A DNA stretch of 64,000 nucleotides from Sporosarcina gallistercoris (lineage in GTDB: Bacteria > Bacillota > Bacilli > Bacillales_A > Planococcaceae), in assembly GCF_014836415.1 (NCBI RefSeq), contig NZ_JACSQY010000001.1, positions 434,001 through 498,000 of the forward strand. The letters are read 5' to 3'. This document shows positions 27,254 to 36,829 of the stretch, piece after piece; position 1 is the first letter of the stretch, and each line of letters opens with the position of its first letter. The notes under the pieces are model-generated. The model was not told the DNA's origin and made no database searches. It saw only the letters and a program-made list of their open reading frames with translations. The translations under genes were made by a program, and so were the position numbers.

Positions 27254-27918
27254 TTGACTAGCGCCTTTTCACCCGCATCTCGGATGTTTCTGATTGCTGC
27301 AGCTCGGTCTTCCTGATTATAAACCGCTGAACCTGCAACAAATACAGTAGCACCTGCCTCAACACACACACCAATCGTGTCAGGTGTTATTCCGCCATCT
27401 ATTTCGATCTCGATGGACAAGTTGCGCTCTTTAATAATGTCCGACAGCTGCTGGACCTTTGGAACAACAGAAGAGATGAATTTCTGTCCGCCGAAACCAG
27501 GGTTCACCGTCATGAATAGAACAAGGTCGATATCTTCTAGTATGTGGAGGATCGTTTCGACAGGAGTATGCGGATTTAAAACAACGCCGGGTTTCACACC
27601 ATGAGAACGGATCAGCTGAATCGTTCTATGGAGATGACGACATGCCTCAACATGCACCGTAATATAATCTGCTCCTGCCTTGGCAAATTGTTCAATGTAC
27701 CGGTCCGGCTCTTCGATCATTAAGTGGACATCCAATGGCAACGTGGTAACAGGGCGGATCGCTTCAACAATCAATGGTCCGATTGTGATATTCGGGACAA
27801 AATGACCATCCATCACATCGACGTGGATCCAATCCGCGCCTCCGTGTTCCACTTCTTTGATTTCTTGTCCGAGCTTTGCAAAATCGGCTGATAGGATAGA
27901 AGGTGCTAGTTTAATCAT
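27250..27918 (-). CDS. rpe: Ribulose-phosphate 3-epimerase
   Basis: Rpe interconverts ribulose-5-phosphate and xylulose-5-phosphate in the pentose phosphate pathway. The 222-residue TIM barrel starts MIKLAPSILSADFAKLGQEI and contains the metal ligands in IHVDVMDGHFVPNITIGP (about 32-49), the flexible loop MTVNPGFGGQKFISSVVPKV and EIDGGITPDTIG. ATG at 27918 is taken over the track's TTG nine bases earlier. It lies between rsgA and thiN with minimal spacing. Confidence 0.96.
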   Translation of the reverse strand: MIKLAPSILSADFAKLGQEIKEVEHGGADWIHVDVMDGHFVPNITIGPLIVEAIRPVTTLPLDVHLMIEEPDRYIEQFAKAGADYITVHVEACRHLHRTIQLIRSHGVKPGVVLNPHTPVETILHILEDIDLVLFMTVNPGFGGQKFISSVVPKVQQLSDIIKERNLSIEIEIDGGITPDTIGVCVEAGATVFVAGSAVYNQEDRAAAIRNIRDAGEKALVK

Positions 27919-27923
27919 ACTCC

Positions 27924-28805
27924 TCAATACCTCGGCTTTCTGTCAGTTATTTCCTGTAAGAATTGCAAATAATGATGGTAACGGCTTTGAATGATCTCGC
28001 CTGATTCCACTAGTCTTTTCACTTCACACGAAGGTTCTTTCAAATGCAGACATCCTCTGAATTTACATTGTTCAGATGCTTCGAGAAACTCAGGAAAACA
28101 GCTGCCTAATTCCTGTTTTTCAAGAGTATCGAACTCCAAAGAACTAAATCCCGGTGTATCTGCAACCAATCCACCTGCCACTTCATGTAATTCAACATGG
28201 CGTGTCGTATGCTTACCGCGTCCGAGAGACTCTGAAATTTCACCGGTCTCAAGTGACAGATTCGGTAAAAGCGTATTGAGCAATGTCGACTTGCCAACCC
28301 CCGACTGCCCCGCAAGAACCGTAGTATTCCCCTCTAGATGAGGACGCAATTTCTCAAGAAGGCCAGGTTCGTCAATCGCAGTCATTAGGACGGAGTAACC
28401 AATCGATCGGTAATACGCCGCAGCTTCCTCTGCAGCCTGGAGTTCCGCTTCGTTCGCCTTATCCTTCTTCGTTAAGCAGATGACTGGCTTAATATAATGG
28501 GACTCGACCAGGACAAGAAAGCGATCCAGCAAGTTGGAGCTGAACGTCGGCTCTACAATTGAAACCGCGAGCAGCGCCAAGTCGATATTGGAGACAGGCG
28601 GACGGACCAATTCATTTTTCCTTGGATGAACTTCAGTAATCGTCGCATCTTCTTCACCTTCTTGGACGTAGGTTACCCAGTCCCCTACAAGCGGAGTGAT
28701 TTTCCGCTTTCTAAATACGCCTCTTCCTCTGCAACGCACTGTCCCACCATCATACTTTACATAATAAAACCCGCTAATCGCTTTTCGAATTTGACCTTCC
28801 GGCAT
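27924..28805 (-). CDS. rsgA: Ribosome small-subunit GTPase RsgA (CpgA/YloQ)
   Basis: RsgA is a circularly permuted GTPase that checks 30S maturation. The 293-residue protein has an N-terminal OB fold, then the G4 motif LTKKDKANE before the P-loop LAGQSGVGKSTLLNTLLP (about 160-177) and ADTPGFSSLEF. A zinc knuckle follows with CKFRGCLHLKEPSCEVK (about 246-262). PrkC phosphorylates it in B. subtilis, and here too it sits beside prkC. Confidence 0.96.
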   Translation of the reverse strand: MPEGQIRKAISGFYYVKYDGGTVRCRGRGVFRKRKITPLVGDWVTYVQEGEEDATITEVHPRKNELVRPPVSNIDLALLAVSIVEPTFSSNLLDRFLVLVESHYIKPVICLTKKDKANEAELQAAEEAAAYYRSIGYSVLMTAIDEPGLLEKLRPHLEGNTTVLAGQSGVGKSTLLNTLLPNLSLETGEISESLGRGKHTTRHVELHEVAGGLVADTPGFSSLEFDTLEKQELGSCFPEFLEASEQCKFRGCLHLKEPSCEVKRLVESGEIIQSRYHHYLQFLQEITDRKPRY

Positions 28806-28818
28806 CCTATCCCCATCC

Positions 28819-30798
28819 TTATTGAATATCTTTGTAGTCGAACGTCTTTTCTTCGATGATTGTTGTTCCTCGGAGGATTTTATAACCGCCTCGTTGACCT
28901 TCTTCCAGTTCTACTGTAATTTGCTCCTCAGCGTCCTCAGTTATGTCAAATTCCTTGATAGGATCGGTCATGGAATTTTCGCGGTCTTGGATGTAGATGC
29001 GAACAGTTTGAGGAACTCTATCTTCTTCCCCATCACCAGAAGAACCATCGTCTTCCATCACTTCATAAGGTATCTTGACACGCTTCACAAAAAGTTTAAC
29101 ACGCTTTTGAGCTGGACCTTTTGATATCGTCACATTAACTTCAGATCCGATAGGCAACGACTGGCCGGCAGTAGGTTCCTGTTTCATAACTTGCCCTGCG
29201 GGAATCGTATCCGAATTCCTCTTTTTCACAACTGTAATATTGAAACCTGAAGAACGTGCGTACCGAGTCAACTGATCATCCGTATAGCCAATCAAACTTT
29301 CCAAAGTTCTCGTCTCTTGACCTTTACTTACTGTGAAAATCACATCCGTTTCACTTGGAACAACTTCTGAATCCGGATCAGGGTCTTGGCTCAAGATGGT
29401 TCCTTTAGGTTGATCATCATAGACTTCTTCTGGTTTAATCGACTTGAATTTATAAGGTTCCAGACGTTCTTTGATGGAATCATAGTCTCTTCCTATATAG
29501 TCGCTAAACGTCGTTGTCTCTTTTCCCGTACTGATGTATAACTTGACTGCGCTTCCTTTATCGCGTTCTTTGTTCGCTTCAGGAATGGTCCGGAAAACTT
29601 CCCCTTTTTCATACTCCTCGGAAGGTTGAGGTACTTTGTCGTCAATAACAAACCCTTTTTCTTCCAGGAGTGCGATTGCATCTGCTTCGTCTTTCCCCAA
29701 TACGTCAGGGACAGCCACTTGTTGGTCAAACACACCTGTGAGATACAGTACAGCGATTGCAGCAGCGATCAAAATCGCTAGACTTGCAACAATCGGCCAT
29801 TTTTTACGTTTTTTCTTTTTTTGGACCGGCTCTTGTTTCACGGGATCTGGCTCTATCCGAACCGGCTCCATTTTCACTGTTTGTTCAGAATCGAGTAAGT
29901 TCGGTGCATCTTTAATGATGGGAAGGGCGCGTGTCTCATCCTCATCAAACGGGATGACGAACTTTGGCTCATCTGCACGCGATGGATCGAGAACTGTCAG
30001 CAGATCATCATACATCGCATCTGCTGATACGTACCGATGTCTTGCGTCTTTTGCCGTTGCTTTTAATATGACATTTTCCACACATTGCGGAATCGAAGGG
30101 AAATCTGCCCTCACCGAAGGGGTTTCTTCTTGCAGATGCTTAAGCGCAATCGCCACTGCAGATTCTGCTGAGAATGGCAGCTTCCCTGTCAGTAATTCAT
30201 AAAAGACGATCCCTAACGAGTAAATATCAGATTTCTTCGTTGCCATCCCGCCTCTTGCTTGTTCAGGCGAAAGGTAATGGACGGTACCGAGTACGGAATT
30301 CGTTTTCGTGTGGGAGGTTGCTGTAAGCGCCATCGCGATTCCGAAATCTGTAATCTTCACGTCCCCGTCTTCATCCATCAATATATTTTGAGGCTTCACA
30401 TCACGATGAATAATTCCATTGTGATGGGCATTCGAAATGGCTGAAACGAGCTGCAGCATGATGGGAATCGCTTTTTCAGGTTCAAGTGGGCCATTCTCCA
30501 AAATGAAGCGCTTCAATGTCAGACCCTTCACATACTCCATCACTAGGTAGTGAAGCTCATCTTCTTCGCCCACATCAAAGATATTGACGATGTTCGCATG
30601 GGTCAAACTGGTAGCAGAAAGCGCTTCACGCTGAAATCGGCGCTTCAATTCTTCTTCGTTTGCAAAATCATAATTCAGAACTTTAATCGCGACATCCCGA
30701 TTCAAAATCACGTCATGCGCTACGTATACTTTAGACATCCCGCCTTCACCGATTGTGCCGATGATATCATAGCGGTCTCCAATTCGATTACCGATCAT
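28819..30798 (-). CDS. prkC: Serine/threonine protein kinase PrkC with PASTA repeats
   Basis: This membrane kinase senses muropeptides and controls wall metabolism and spore germination. In 659 residues the order is: kinase domain (1-270) with IGEGGMSKVYVAHD, IIHRDVKPQNILMD and ITDFGIAMAL; a basic linker (KKKKRKKWP) and one transmembrane span near 335-355; then three PASTA repeats (about 360-560); and a C-terminal beta domain. It overlaps prpC by four bases; kinase and phosphatase are a conserved pair. Confidence 0.97.
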   Translation of the reverse strand: MIGNRIGDRYDIIGTIGEGGMSKVYVAHDVILNRDVAIKVLNYDFANEEELKRRFQREALSATSLTHANIVNIFDVGEEDELHYLVMEYVKGLTLKRFILENGPLEPEKAIPIMLQLVSAISNAHHNGIIHRDVKPQNILMDEDGDVKITDFGIAMALTATSHTKTNSVLGTVHYLSPEQARGGMATKKSDIYSLGIVFYELLTGKLPFSAESAVAIALKHLQEETPSVRADFPSIPQCVENVILKATAKDARHRYVSADAMYDDLLTVLDPSRADEPKFVIPFDEDETRALPIIKDAPNLLDSEQTVKMEPVRIEPDPVKQEPVQKKKKRKKWPIVASLAILIAAAIAVLYLTGVFDQQVAVPDVLGKDEADAIALLEEKGFVIDDKVPQPSEEYEKGEVFRTIPEANKERDKGSAVKLYISTGKETTTFSDYIGRDYDSIKERLEPYKFKSIKPEEVYDDQPKGTILSQDPDPDSEVVPSETDVIFTVSKGQETRTLESLIGYTDDQLTRYARSSGFNITVVKKRNSDTIPAGQVMKQEPTAGQSLPIGSEVNVTISKGPAQKRVKLFVKRVKIPYEVMEDDGSSGDGEEDRVPQTVRIYIQDRENSMTDPIKEFDITEDAEEQITVELEEGQRGGYKILRGTTIIEEKTFDYKDIQ

Positions 30799-31553
30799 AC
30801 GGCACCAGCTCCAAGGTCGGAGGAGGCAAGCAATACCGCAGTAATGTTGTCCTCCCCACCTCTTGTGTTAGCCAGATCAATCAGTTGAATCACTTTATCG
30901 TCAAGAGTGTTTTCAGTGACTATGATTTCCCTCATTACTTCCGCTTCTACTTTGTTACTTAGACCATCTGTGCACAATAACAGATAGTCTCCTTTTGTTA
31001 AAGGTACATGATAGAATTCCGGTTCGATATCCCGTTCAGAACCGACAGCCCGCATAATCCAATTTCGCTGTGGGTGTACTTCAGCCTCTTCTTCCGTAAT
31101 TTCACCACTTGCCAGAAGTGCATTTACGTAGGAATGGTCTTTAGTCAGCTGAGTGATCGTCTCGGAAGTAATTGTATAGACCCTGCTATCTCCAACATGT
31201 GCAATGTAACAATTTCCTTCTGCAATGACTGCAGCTTCAAGCGTCGTTCCCATTCCTTCGTGTTCAGGAGACGATTGCGCCTTCTCAAAAATCAACTGGT
31301 TCACTTTACGAATCATGGAATCGAGCCATGCATTCCATGATTCCTTAGATTCAGGCATCGTTGCGTTCAGCTCATTGAAATGTTCTCCCATTAGGCGTAC
31401 CGCCATGGCACTTGCGACATCACCGCTTCGATGACCACCCATGCCGTCAGCAATGACAGCGAGCGCGTAGCCGTTATCCCGTACAAATACAGCAGCTTGG
31501 TCTTCGTTGAACGTACGTTTCCTGCCTATGTCCGTTCGTACACTGAAATGCAT
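30795..31553 (-). CDS. prpC: PP2C-type protein phosphatase PrpC
   Basis: PrpC removes phosphates placed by PrkC. The 252-residue protein has the metal-binding aspartates in IADGMGGHRSGDVASAMAV (about 35-53), HVGDSRVYTI (about 119) and LLLCTDGLSNKVE (about 192), plus GGEDNITAVLL. Start and stop overlap prkC by ATGA, giving coupled translation. rlmN, usually found between rsmB and prpC in B. subtilis, is absent here. Confidence 0.96.
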   Translation of the reverse strand: MHFSVRTDIGRKRTFNEDQAAVFVRDNGYALAVIADGMGGHRSGDVASAMAVRLMGEHFNELNATMPESKESWNAWLDSMIRKVNQLIFEKAQSSPEHEGMGTTLEAAVIAEGNCYIAHVGDSRVYTITSETITQLTKDHSYVNALLASGEITEEEAEVHPQRNWIMRAVGSERDIEPEFYHVPLTKGDYLLLCTDGLSNKVEAEVMREIIVTENTLDDKVIQLIDLANTRGGEDNITAVLLASSDLGAGAV

Positions 31554-31580
31554 TGCGCTTCCCCCATCCCTGTACGTGTT

Positions 31581-32939
31581 TTAGTCAATACTCGCTGGTT
31601 TTTGCAACGTCGCTGCAAAGAATCCATCACTGCCGAAGTGTTGTGGTAAGACTTGCAGCATTCCATTAGGTGTCGCAAGTCCTGCTTGTTCGAAAAACTC
31701 CGGAACTAGTTTTACAGCTTCAGGATGACGTTCTAAAAATTGAAGAACCACCCCGTCATTTTCGGTTTTATCGACAGTACAAGTGCTATAGACAATTTTA
31801 CCGCCCGGCTTGACGAGTGACCAAGCTGTTTCCAGTAGCTCCGATTGGATTTTTGTCAGTGATTCAAGATCCGCTTCGGTTTTGTTGTACTTGATTTCAG
31901 GCTTTCTGCGAATCACACCGAGTCCGCTGCATGGAGCATCCACTAAAATCCGGTCGAATGTGTCCGGTTCATACGTATAGTTCAGTTCACGGCTATCCCC
32001 GCTTGAAGTCCAAATTGACTTGAGTCCCAACCTCTCCGCATTTTCTTCGATCAGCTCAAGCTTATGCTCATGCAGATCGTGCGCATGCACTTCCCCTGTA
32101 TCTCCTAAGTGTTCAGCAATTTGTGTCGTTTTTCCGCCAGGTGCTGCACACATATCGAGTACTTTCATTCCCGGATGGACATCCAATGCGTAAACTGGAA
32201 GCATGGAACTCTCATCTTGAACAGTGAGCCAGCCTTTTGTGTACGTATATGTGTTAGCGATATTTCCCGAGTGACAATAAACCGCTTCAGGCACCACTTT
32301 ACCCATTTCAACTTTCGCGCCTTCACTTTTCAATTGGTGCAACGCTTTTTCAATAGTTGTTTGTACAGTATTGATGCGGGCAGTGTTCGTAGGGGGCACA
32401 TTATTCGCATGTGCCATCTCAGCTGTATCCTCCATGCCGTATTGGTCAATCCAACGACGGATGAGCCATTCAGGGTGACTCGTTTCAAGTGCTAGTCGTT
32501 TGATTTCGTCCGTCTCTTCTTCAATAGAACGGACGCCTTGGCGCAATACCGAACGTAAAACACCGTTCACGAGTCCTGTAGTCCCTTTATGTCCACGCCG
32601 CTTGGCAATTTCCACTGCTTCATTGACCGCTGCATGTGGCGGGATTTTAGTTAAGTAAACAATTTGATAGAGTGACATGCGCAGCAGTTCACGTACCCAG
32701 TCATCCAGTTTCCCTTTGATAAAAGGCTGCAGATAATAGTCCAATGTAAGACGATGCTGTAACGTACCATATGTCAAATTCGTCAATAACGGCTTATCTT
32801 GATCTTTAATGGCATACGTTTTCATCGTACGTGTCAGCAGTAAATTACTGTATGCTTGGTTACGACTGACTTCTAACAGGATGGAAAGCGCCGCATCGCG
32901 GACGTTTCCTCTCCATATGTCTTTCTTCTTTGCTGTCAT
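31581..32939 (-). CDS. rsmB: 16S rRNA (cytosine-C5)-methyltransferase RsmB
   Basis: RsmB methylates C967 of 16S rRNA. The 452-residue protein has an N-terminal NusB-like helical domain (about 1-140). The methyltransferase domain follows with [17 protein letters not shown] (about 258-274), [17 protein letters not shown], whose cysteine aids release, and [15 protein letters not shown], whose cysteine is the nucleophile. ATG at 32939 overlaps the fmt stop by four bases and has GGAGA upstream. Confidence 0.95.
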   Translation of the reverse strand: MTAKKKDIWRGNVRDAALSILLEVSRNQAYSNLLLTRTMKTYAIKDQDKPLLTNLTYGTLQHRLTLDYYLQPFIKGKLDDWVRELLRMSLYQIVYLTKIPPHAAVNEAVEIAKRRGHKGTTGLVNGVLRSVLRQGVRSIEEETDEIKRLALETSHPEWLIRRWIDQYGMEDTAEMAHANNVPPTNTARINTVQTTIEKALHQLKSEGAKVEMGKVVPEAVYCHSGNIANTYTYTKGWLTVQDESSMLPVYALDVHPGMKVLDMCAAPGGKTTQIAEHLGDTGEVHAHDLHEHKLELIEENAERLGLKSIWTSSGDSRELNYTYEPDTFDRILVDAPCSGLGVIRRKPEIKYNKTEADLESLTKIQSELLETAWSLVKPGGKIVYSTCTVDKTENDGVVLQFLERHPEAVKLVPEFFEQAGLATPNGMLQVLPQHFGSDGFFAATLQKPASID

Positions 32940-33877
32940 AGGAACAGATCTCCTTTTTTCCACTGGCTACCTGATCCGTTCAAAAAGACTGTTGCAGTCA
33001 TGCGTTTTTTCCCGGAAGGCTGTAACTCAGTTATTGCAATCGCTGTGTCATCACCTGTTTTGACGAGAATGCGATCCTTCGTTAACTCGATGATTTCGCC
33101 TGGCTCGCCTTTCTTTACAACTGGTACCGCTTCCGTCTTCCAAATTTTCACGTTTTCACCATCAAATGTCGTATAAGCTGTCGGCCACGGTGTAAGCCCT
33201 CTTACTTGGTTATGGATATCCGTTCCTGTACGTGCCCAGTCGATCCTCTCCTGTTCGCGAGAGATGTTTTTCGCGAATGTTACAAGTGCTTCATCTTGTG
33301 GTATACGTGCATTTGTTCCTTCCAGAATAGAAGGCAATGTCTCTTTCAACAACTTTTCACCAATGAGTGATAACTTTTCAAACATCGTGCCTGTATCATC
33401 CGTTGATAAGATAGGGGTTGTCGCTTGTGAAATGATGTCACCAGCATCGAGTTTTTCCACCATGTACATAATCGTGACACCGGTTTCGGTACATCCGTCC
33501 ATAATAGCTTGATGGATGGGCGCTCCACCGCGATAAGCTGGAAGCAAGGAAGCATGGACGTTAATGCATCCCAATCTCGGAACATCCAACAACTCTTTCG
33601 GCAAAATCTGGCCAAACGCTGCTGTAACGATCAAATCCGGAGCGAGTGCTTTTATCTCTTCCAATTCAGCGGAACCTCTCAATTTTTCGGGCTGGATGAC
33701 AGGAAGTCCAAGACGCAATGCTTCCGCTTTTACAGGAGGCGGCGTCAATACACGCTTACGTCCAACCGGTCTGTCAGGTTGAGTGACAACCCCAACAATT
33801 GAATAGCCTTCTTCATGAAGCATTCTTAAAATCGGGGCCGAAAAATCAGGTGTCCCCATAAATAAAAGCTTATTCAA
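32936..33877 (-). CDS. fmt: Methionyl-tRNA formyltransferase
   Basis: Fmt formylates initiator tRNA. The 313-residue protein begins at a TTG (33877) with GGAAGGTGA just upstream and reads [19 protein letters not shown]. The catalytic segment is [20 protein letters not shown] (about 106-125), with the SLLP motif, followed by [13 protein letters not shown]. The open frame continues 67 codons upstream into def in another frame, but that stretch does not resemble Fmt and is rejected. It overlaps def by eight bases. Confidence 0.95.
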   Translation of the reverse strand: MNKLLFMGTPDFSAPILRMLHEEGYSIVGVVTQPDRPVGRKRVLTPPPVKAEALRLGLPVIQPEKLRGSAELEEIKALAPDLIVTAAFGQILPKELLDVPRLGCINVHASLLPAYRGGAPIHQAIMDGCTETGVTIMYMVEKLDAGDIISQATTPILSTDDTGTMFEKLSLIGEKLLKETLPSILEGTNARIPQDEALVTFAKNISREQERIDWARTGTDIHNQVRGLTPWPTAYTTFDGENVKIWKTEAVPVVKKGEPGEIIELTKDRILVKTGDDTAIAITELQPSGKKRMTATVFLNGSGSQWKKGDLFL

Positions 33878-34391
33878 TCCCTTCACCTTCCTTCTCAAGT
33901 TGAACAAGTTCCTCGTCCAATTCCTCAAATTCCGATGCATCGACAATCCGGCTGATTTTCGTGTTGAACAAAATGCCGTCCAGATGATCGATCTCATGCA
34001 TAATTGCACGTGCTTCAAAGCTTTCCGCTTCCAGTTCGTAAAGGGAACCATCTCGTTCCTGTGCTTCCACCCGGACAAAGAAAGGACGCTTTACTTCACC
34101 ATATAAATCCGGGAAGCTGAGACATCCTTCCAAGTCTACATCTTCCCCGCCAATCGCAGTAATGACTGGATTGATCAGTTCAATCGGAGGATCTCCTTCA
34201 CCTATATCCACAATGGCAGCACGGATGGAATGTCCGACTTGCGGCGCAGCGATCCCTACACCATCTGCAGCAATCATCGTTTCCATCATATCGTCCAACA
34301 ACCGATGTAAGTCCCGGTCGAATTTCGTCACTTCTTTTGTTTTTGTTTCTAATATTTCAGCTGGATATTTAACAATTTCTAGTACAGTCAA
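33870..34391 (-). CDS. def: Peptide deformylase
   Basis: Def removes the formyl group from new proteins using a metal ion. Motif 1 [10 protein letters not shown], motif 2 EGCLSFP with the cysteine ligand, and motif 3 HEIDHLDG with the two histidines are all present in 173 residues. The start is taken as TTG at 34391 because AGAGGA lies six bases upstream and the protein then begins with [24 protein letters not shown] at 34421 overlapping the priA stop is the alternative. def-fmt-rsmB is the usual order. Confidence 0.94.
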   Translation of the reverse strand: MTVLEIVKYPAEILETKTKEVTKFDRDLHRLLDDMMETMIAADGVGIAAPQVGHSIRAAIVDIGEGDPPIELINPVITAIGGEDVDLEGCLSFPDLYGEVKRPFFVRVEAQERDGSLYELEAESFEARAIMHEIDHLDGILFNTKISRIVDASEFEELDEELVQLEKEGEGIE

Positions 34392-34417
34392 ACAAATTCC
34401 TCTTTTCAGATCGTTAT

Positions 34418-36829
34418 TCAATAGATAACGACAGGTGATTTATCAACAGATAGCAACAATCCGTCTTTTATCCAATCTGTTCGGTAAAAGCGGATGAGCG
34501 CTTGCAGCGTCTCTGTCAATTTCGGTTCTTTTTTGTATTTTATCAAACATTGATAGCGATATCTATTATTCACCCGACTGATAGCAGAAGCTGTAGGACC
34601 GATAATGACGCTTTCAGGACTTAACCCTTCCGCTAAAAACCGAGCGGCTTTGTCTGCATACCCGACTACTTTCATTAAGTCTTCATGGCTGAATTGAATA
34701 TTGACGATATAGAAAAATGGCGGATAGCCAAACTGCTTCCGGGAAGTCATTTCCATATGATAGAAAGGCTCATATACTTGGGCTTTCGCAAGCTCAATCG
34801 CGTAATGTTCAGGAGTGTACGTTTGAACGAAAACCTCCCCTTCCAAATCATGGCGCCCCGCTCTGCCGCTCACTTGTGTCAGCAATTGGAAAGTTTTTTC
34901 CGCCGCTCTGAAATCTGCCAAATGGAGGGTCGTATCCGCCGCTAAAACACCAACTAGCGTGATATTCGGGAAATCGAGCCCTTTGGCAATCATTTGGGTT
35001 CCAAGCAAAATGTCTGCTTGTCCTTCACTGAATTTCTGAAGCAGGCGGGCATGGGACCCTTTTTTGCGGGTCGTGTCGACATCCATCCGGAGGACCCGTG
35101 CTTCCGGGAAGAGTTTAGTGATTTCTTCTTCCGCTTTTTGGGTACCCGTTCCAAAAAAACGGATGTGTTCACTTTCGCATTCCGGACAGACGTGTGGCAC
35201 TCGTTCTTCATGACCGCAGTAATGACATTTTAAACTCTCCGACGCCCTATGATACGTCAATGAAATATCACAGTTAGGACATTGAATTGTCGTTCCGCAA
35301 TCCCGGCATAAAACAAACGAAGAGAATCCGCGTTTGTTTAAAAACAATACTGTCTGTTGCCCTTTGTCCAATCGATCCCGGACCGCTTCCGCTAATGGGA
35401 CGGAAAACATCGATCGGTTTCCGTCTTTCAGCTCTGCTCGCATATCGACAATAGTGACGTTCGGCAGTGCTTGGTCTTTTGCACGAGTAGGCAATTCGAG
35501 TAGACGGTAAACTTCTTTCGATGTGCGCGCATAGGATTCAAGTGCCGGGGTAGCACTCCCGAGAATAACAGGGCAATGATTGAATTGCGCTCGCCAAATC
35601 GCGACATCCCGAGCATGATAGCGTGGAGAATCTTCCTGTTTATAAGTGGACTCATGCTCTTCATCGAGAATAATGATCCCTAGTTTTTCAAACGGAGCAA
35701 AAATAGCGGAACGTGCTCCAACGACCACTTTCACTTGTTTTCTATGAATTTTACGCCACTCATCATATTTTTCACCTGCAGAGAGGGCGCTATGCATGAC
35801 TGCGACTTGGTCGCCGAAACGGTCTTTGAATCTGGAAGTCATTTGGGGCGTCAGCGAAATTTCCGGCACAAGCACAATTGCTTCTTGACCGGATGATAAC
35901 ACCTCATCAATCGTACGCAAGTAGACTTCGGTCTTACCGCTTCCTGTGATTCCATGTAATAGGAACGTCGTGTCAGAACCTGATCGGAATGCATCAAGTA
36001 CTTCATCCACTGCATGTTGCTGATGGCTCGTAAGCTGTTTTGGAATGGCAGTATCCCGTAATTCGAAAGCTTCCGGTTCCCGATACACTTCCGTCTTTCT
36101 TTCTTGTGCAGCCCCTTTTTCGATGATTGTCTTCAAAACGGTGGACGATACACCGGATTCAGCAATCAGTTTCCCCGCTTCAATCGATTGACCTGCGTGC
36201 TCGATCATCCACTCAAGCAAGATACGCTGTTTTACCGCTTGTTTGCTCACTGACGCTAGCAGCAGATGTAATTCTTCTGATTCGGCAATATGGATCATCC
36301 GGACCTTTTTCACTGCCGTTTGTTGTTTAACGAGTGTATCCACTCGGACTGCACCACTATCCACGTAATTTTTCAGCTGTTTCAACAGCTCTTTCGTATC
36401 CGCTAACTTGAGTGGAATCCGATCTCTGCCGCGCAACATGTTCGCGAATTCGGTGTCTGTGATGGCATCCGGATCCTCTACTTGGATGAATTTCTCGTAC
36501 TTTGCACGCATAGCTGCTGGTAACATGACTTGAAGAGCTTCTATACGATAGGCGAGTGTATCGGTCGCAAGCCACTCCGATAGTTCGAGTAATTCCGGAG
36601 ATAGGATCGGCTCAAAATCGATGAGTTCGTCTAATGGTTTTAACTTACTGATGTCCACGTCACTTTCTTGTTTTAAAGCGATTACATAGCCCACTACTTT
36701 CCGCGGACCAAATGGGACTTTTACGCGCATCCCTGGTTCAACGAATCCAGCAAACAGCTCAGGGATCTTATAGTCAAATGGACGATCTATCGGGTATGCT
36801 GCGACGTCCACGATCACTTCGGCGATCAT
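34418..36829 (-). CDS. priA: Primosomal replication protein PriA
   Basis: PriA restarts collapsed replication forks. In 803 residues the N-terminal DNA-binding domain is followed by the helicase core with LHGITGSGKTEVYLRTIDEV (about 289-308), ILDEEHESTYKQ (DEAH box) and GSATPALES. The paired zinc motifs CRDCGTTIQCPNCD and CHYCGHEERVPHVCPEC lie near 510-550, and QVSGRAGRHDLEGEV near 660. The start overlaps the coaBC stop by four bases. Confidence 0.97.
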   Translation of the reverse strand: MIAEVIVDVAAYPIDRPFDYKIPELFAGFVEPGMRVKVPFGPRKVVGYVIALKQESDVDISKLKPLDELIDFEPILSPELLELSEWLATDTLAYRIEALQVMLPAAMRAKYEKFIQVEDPDAITDTEFANMLRGRDRIPLKLADTKELLKQLKNYVDSGAVRVDTLVKQQTAVKKVRMIHIAESEELHLLLASVSKQAVKQRILLEWMIEHAGQSIEAGKLIAESGVSSTVLKTIIEKGAAQERKTEVYREPEAFELRDTAIPKQLTSHQQHAVDEVLDAFRSGSDTTFLLHGITGSGKTEVYLRTIDEVLSSGQEAIVLVPEISLTPQMTSRFKDRFGDQVAVMHSALSAGEKYDEWRKIHRKQVKVVVGARSAIFAPFEKLGIIILDEEHESTYKQEDSPRYHARDVAIWRAQFNHCPVILGSATPALESYARTSKEVYRLLELPTRAKDQALPNVTIVDMRAELKDGNRSMFSVPLAEAVRDRLDKGQQTVLFLNKRGFSSFVLCRDCGTTIQCPNCDISLTYHRASESLKCHYCGHEERVPHVCPECESEHIRFFGTGTQKAEEEITKLFPEARVLRMDVDTTRKKGSHARLLQKFSEGQADILLGTQMIAKGLDFPNITLVGVLAADTTLHLADFRAAEKTFQLLTQVSGRAGRHDLEGEVFVQTYTPEHYAIELAKAQVYEPFYHMEMTSRKQFGYPPFFYIVNIQFSHEDLMKVVGYADKAARFLAEGLSPESVIIGPTASAISRVNNRYRYQCLIKYKKEPKLTETLQALIRFYRTDWIKDGLLLSVDKSPVVIY

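Noticed and set aside
33878..34078. 67-codon upstream extension of the fmt frame within def
   Set aside because: It is an out-of-frame reading of def with no similarity to Fmt; the TTG at 33877 has a good ribosome site and gives the family length.
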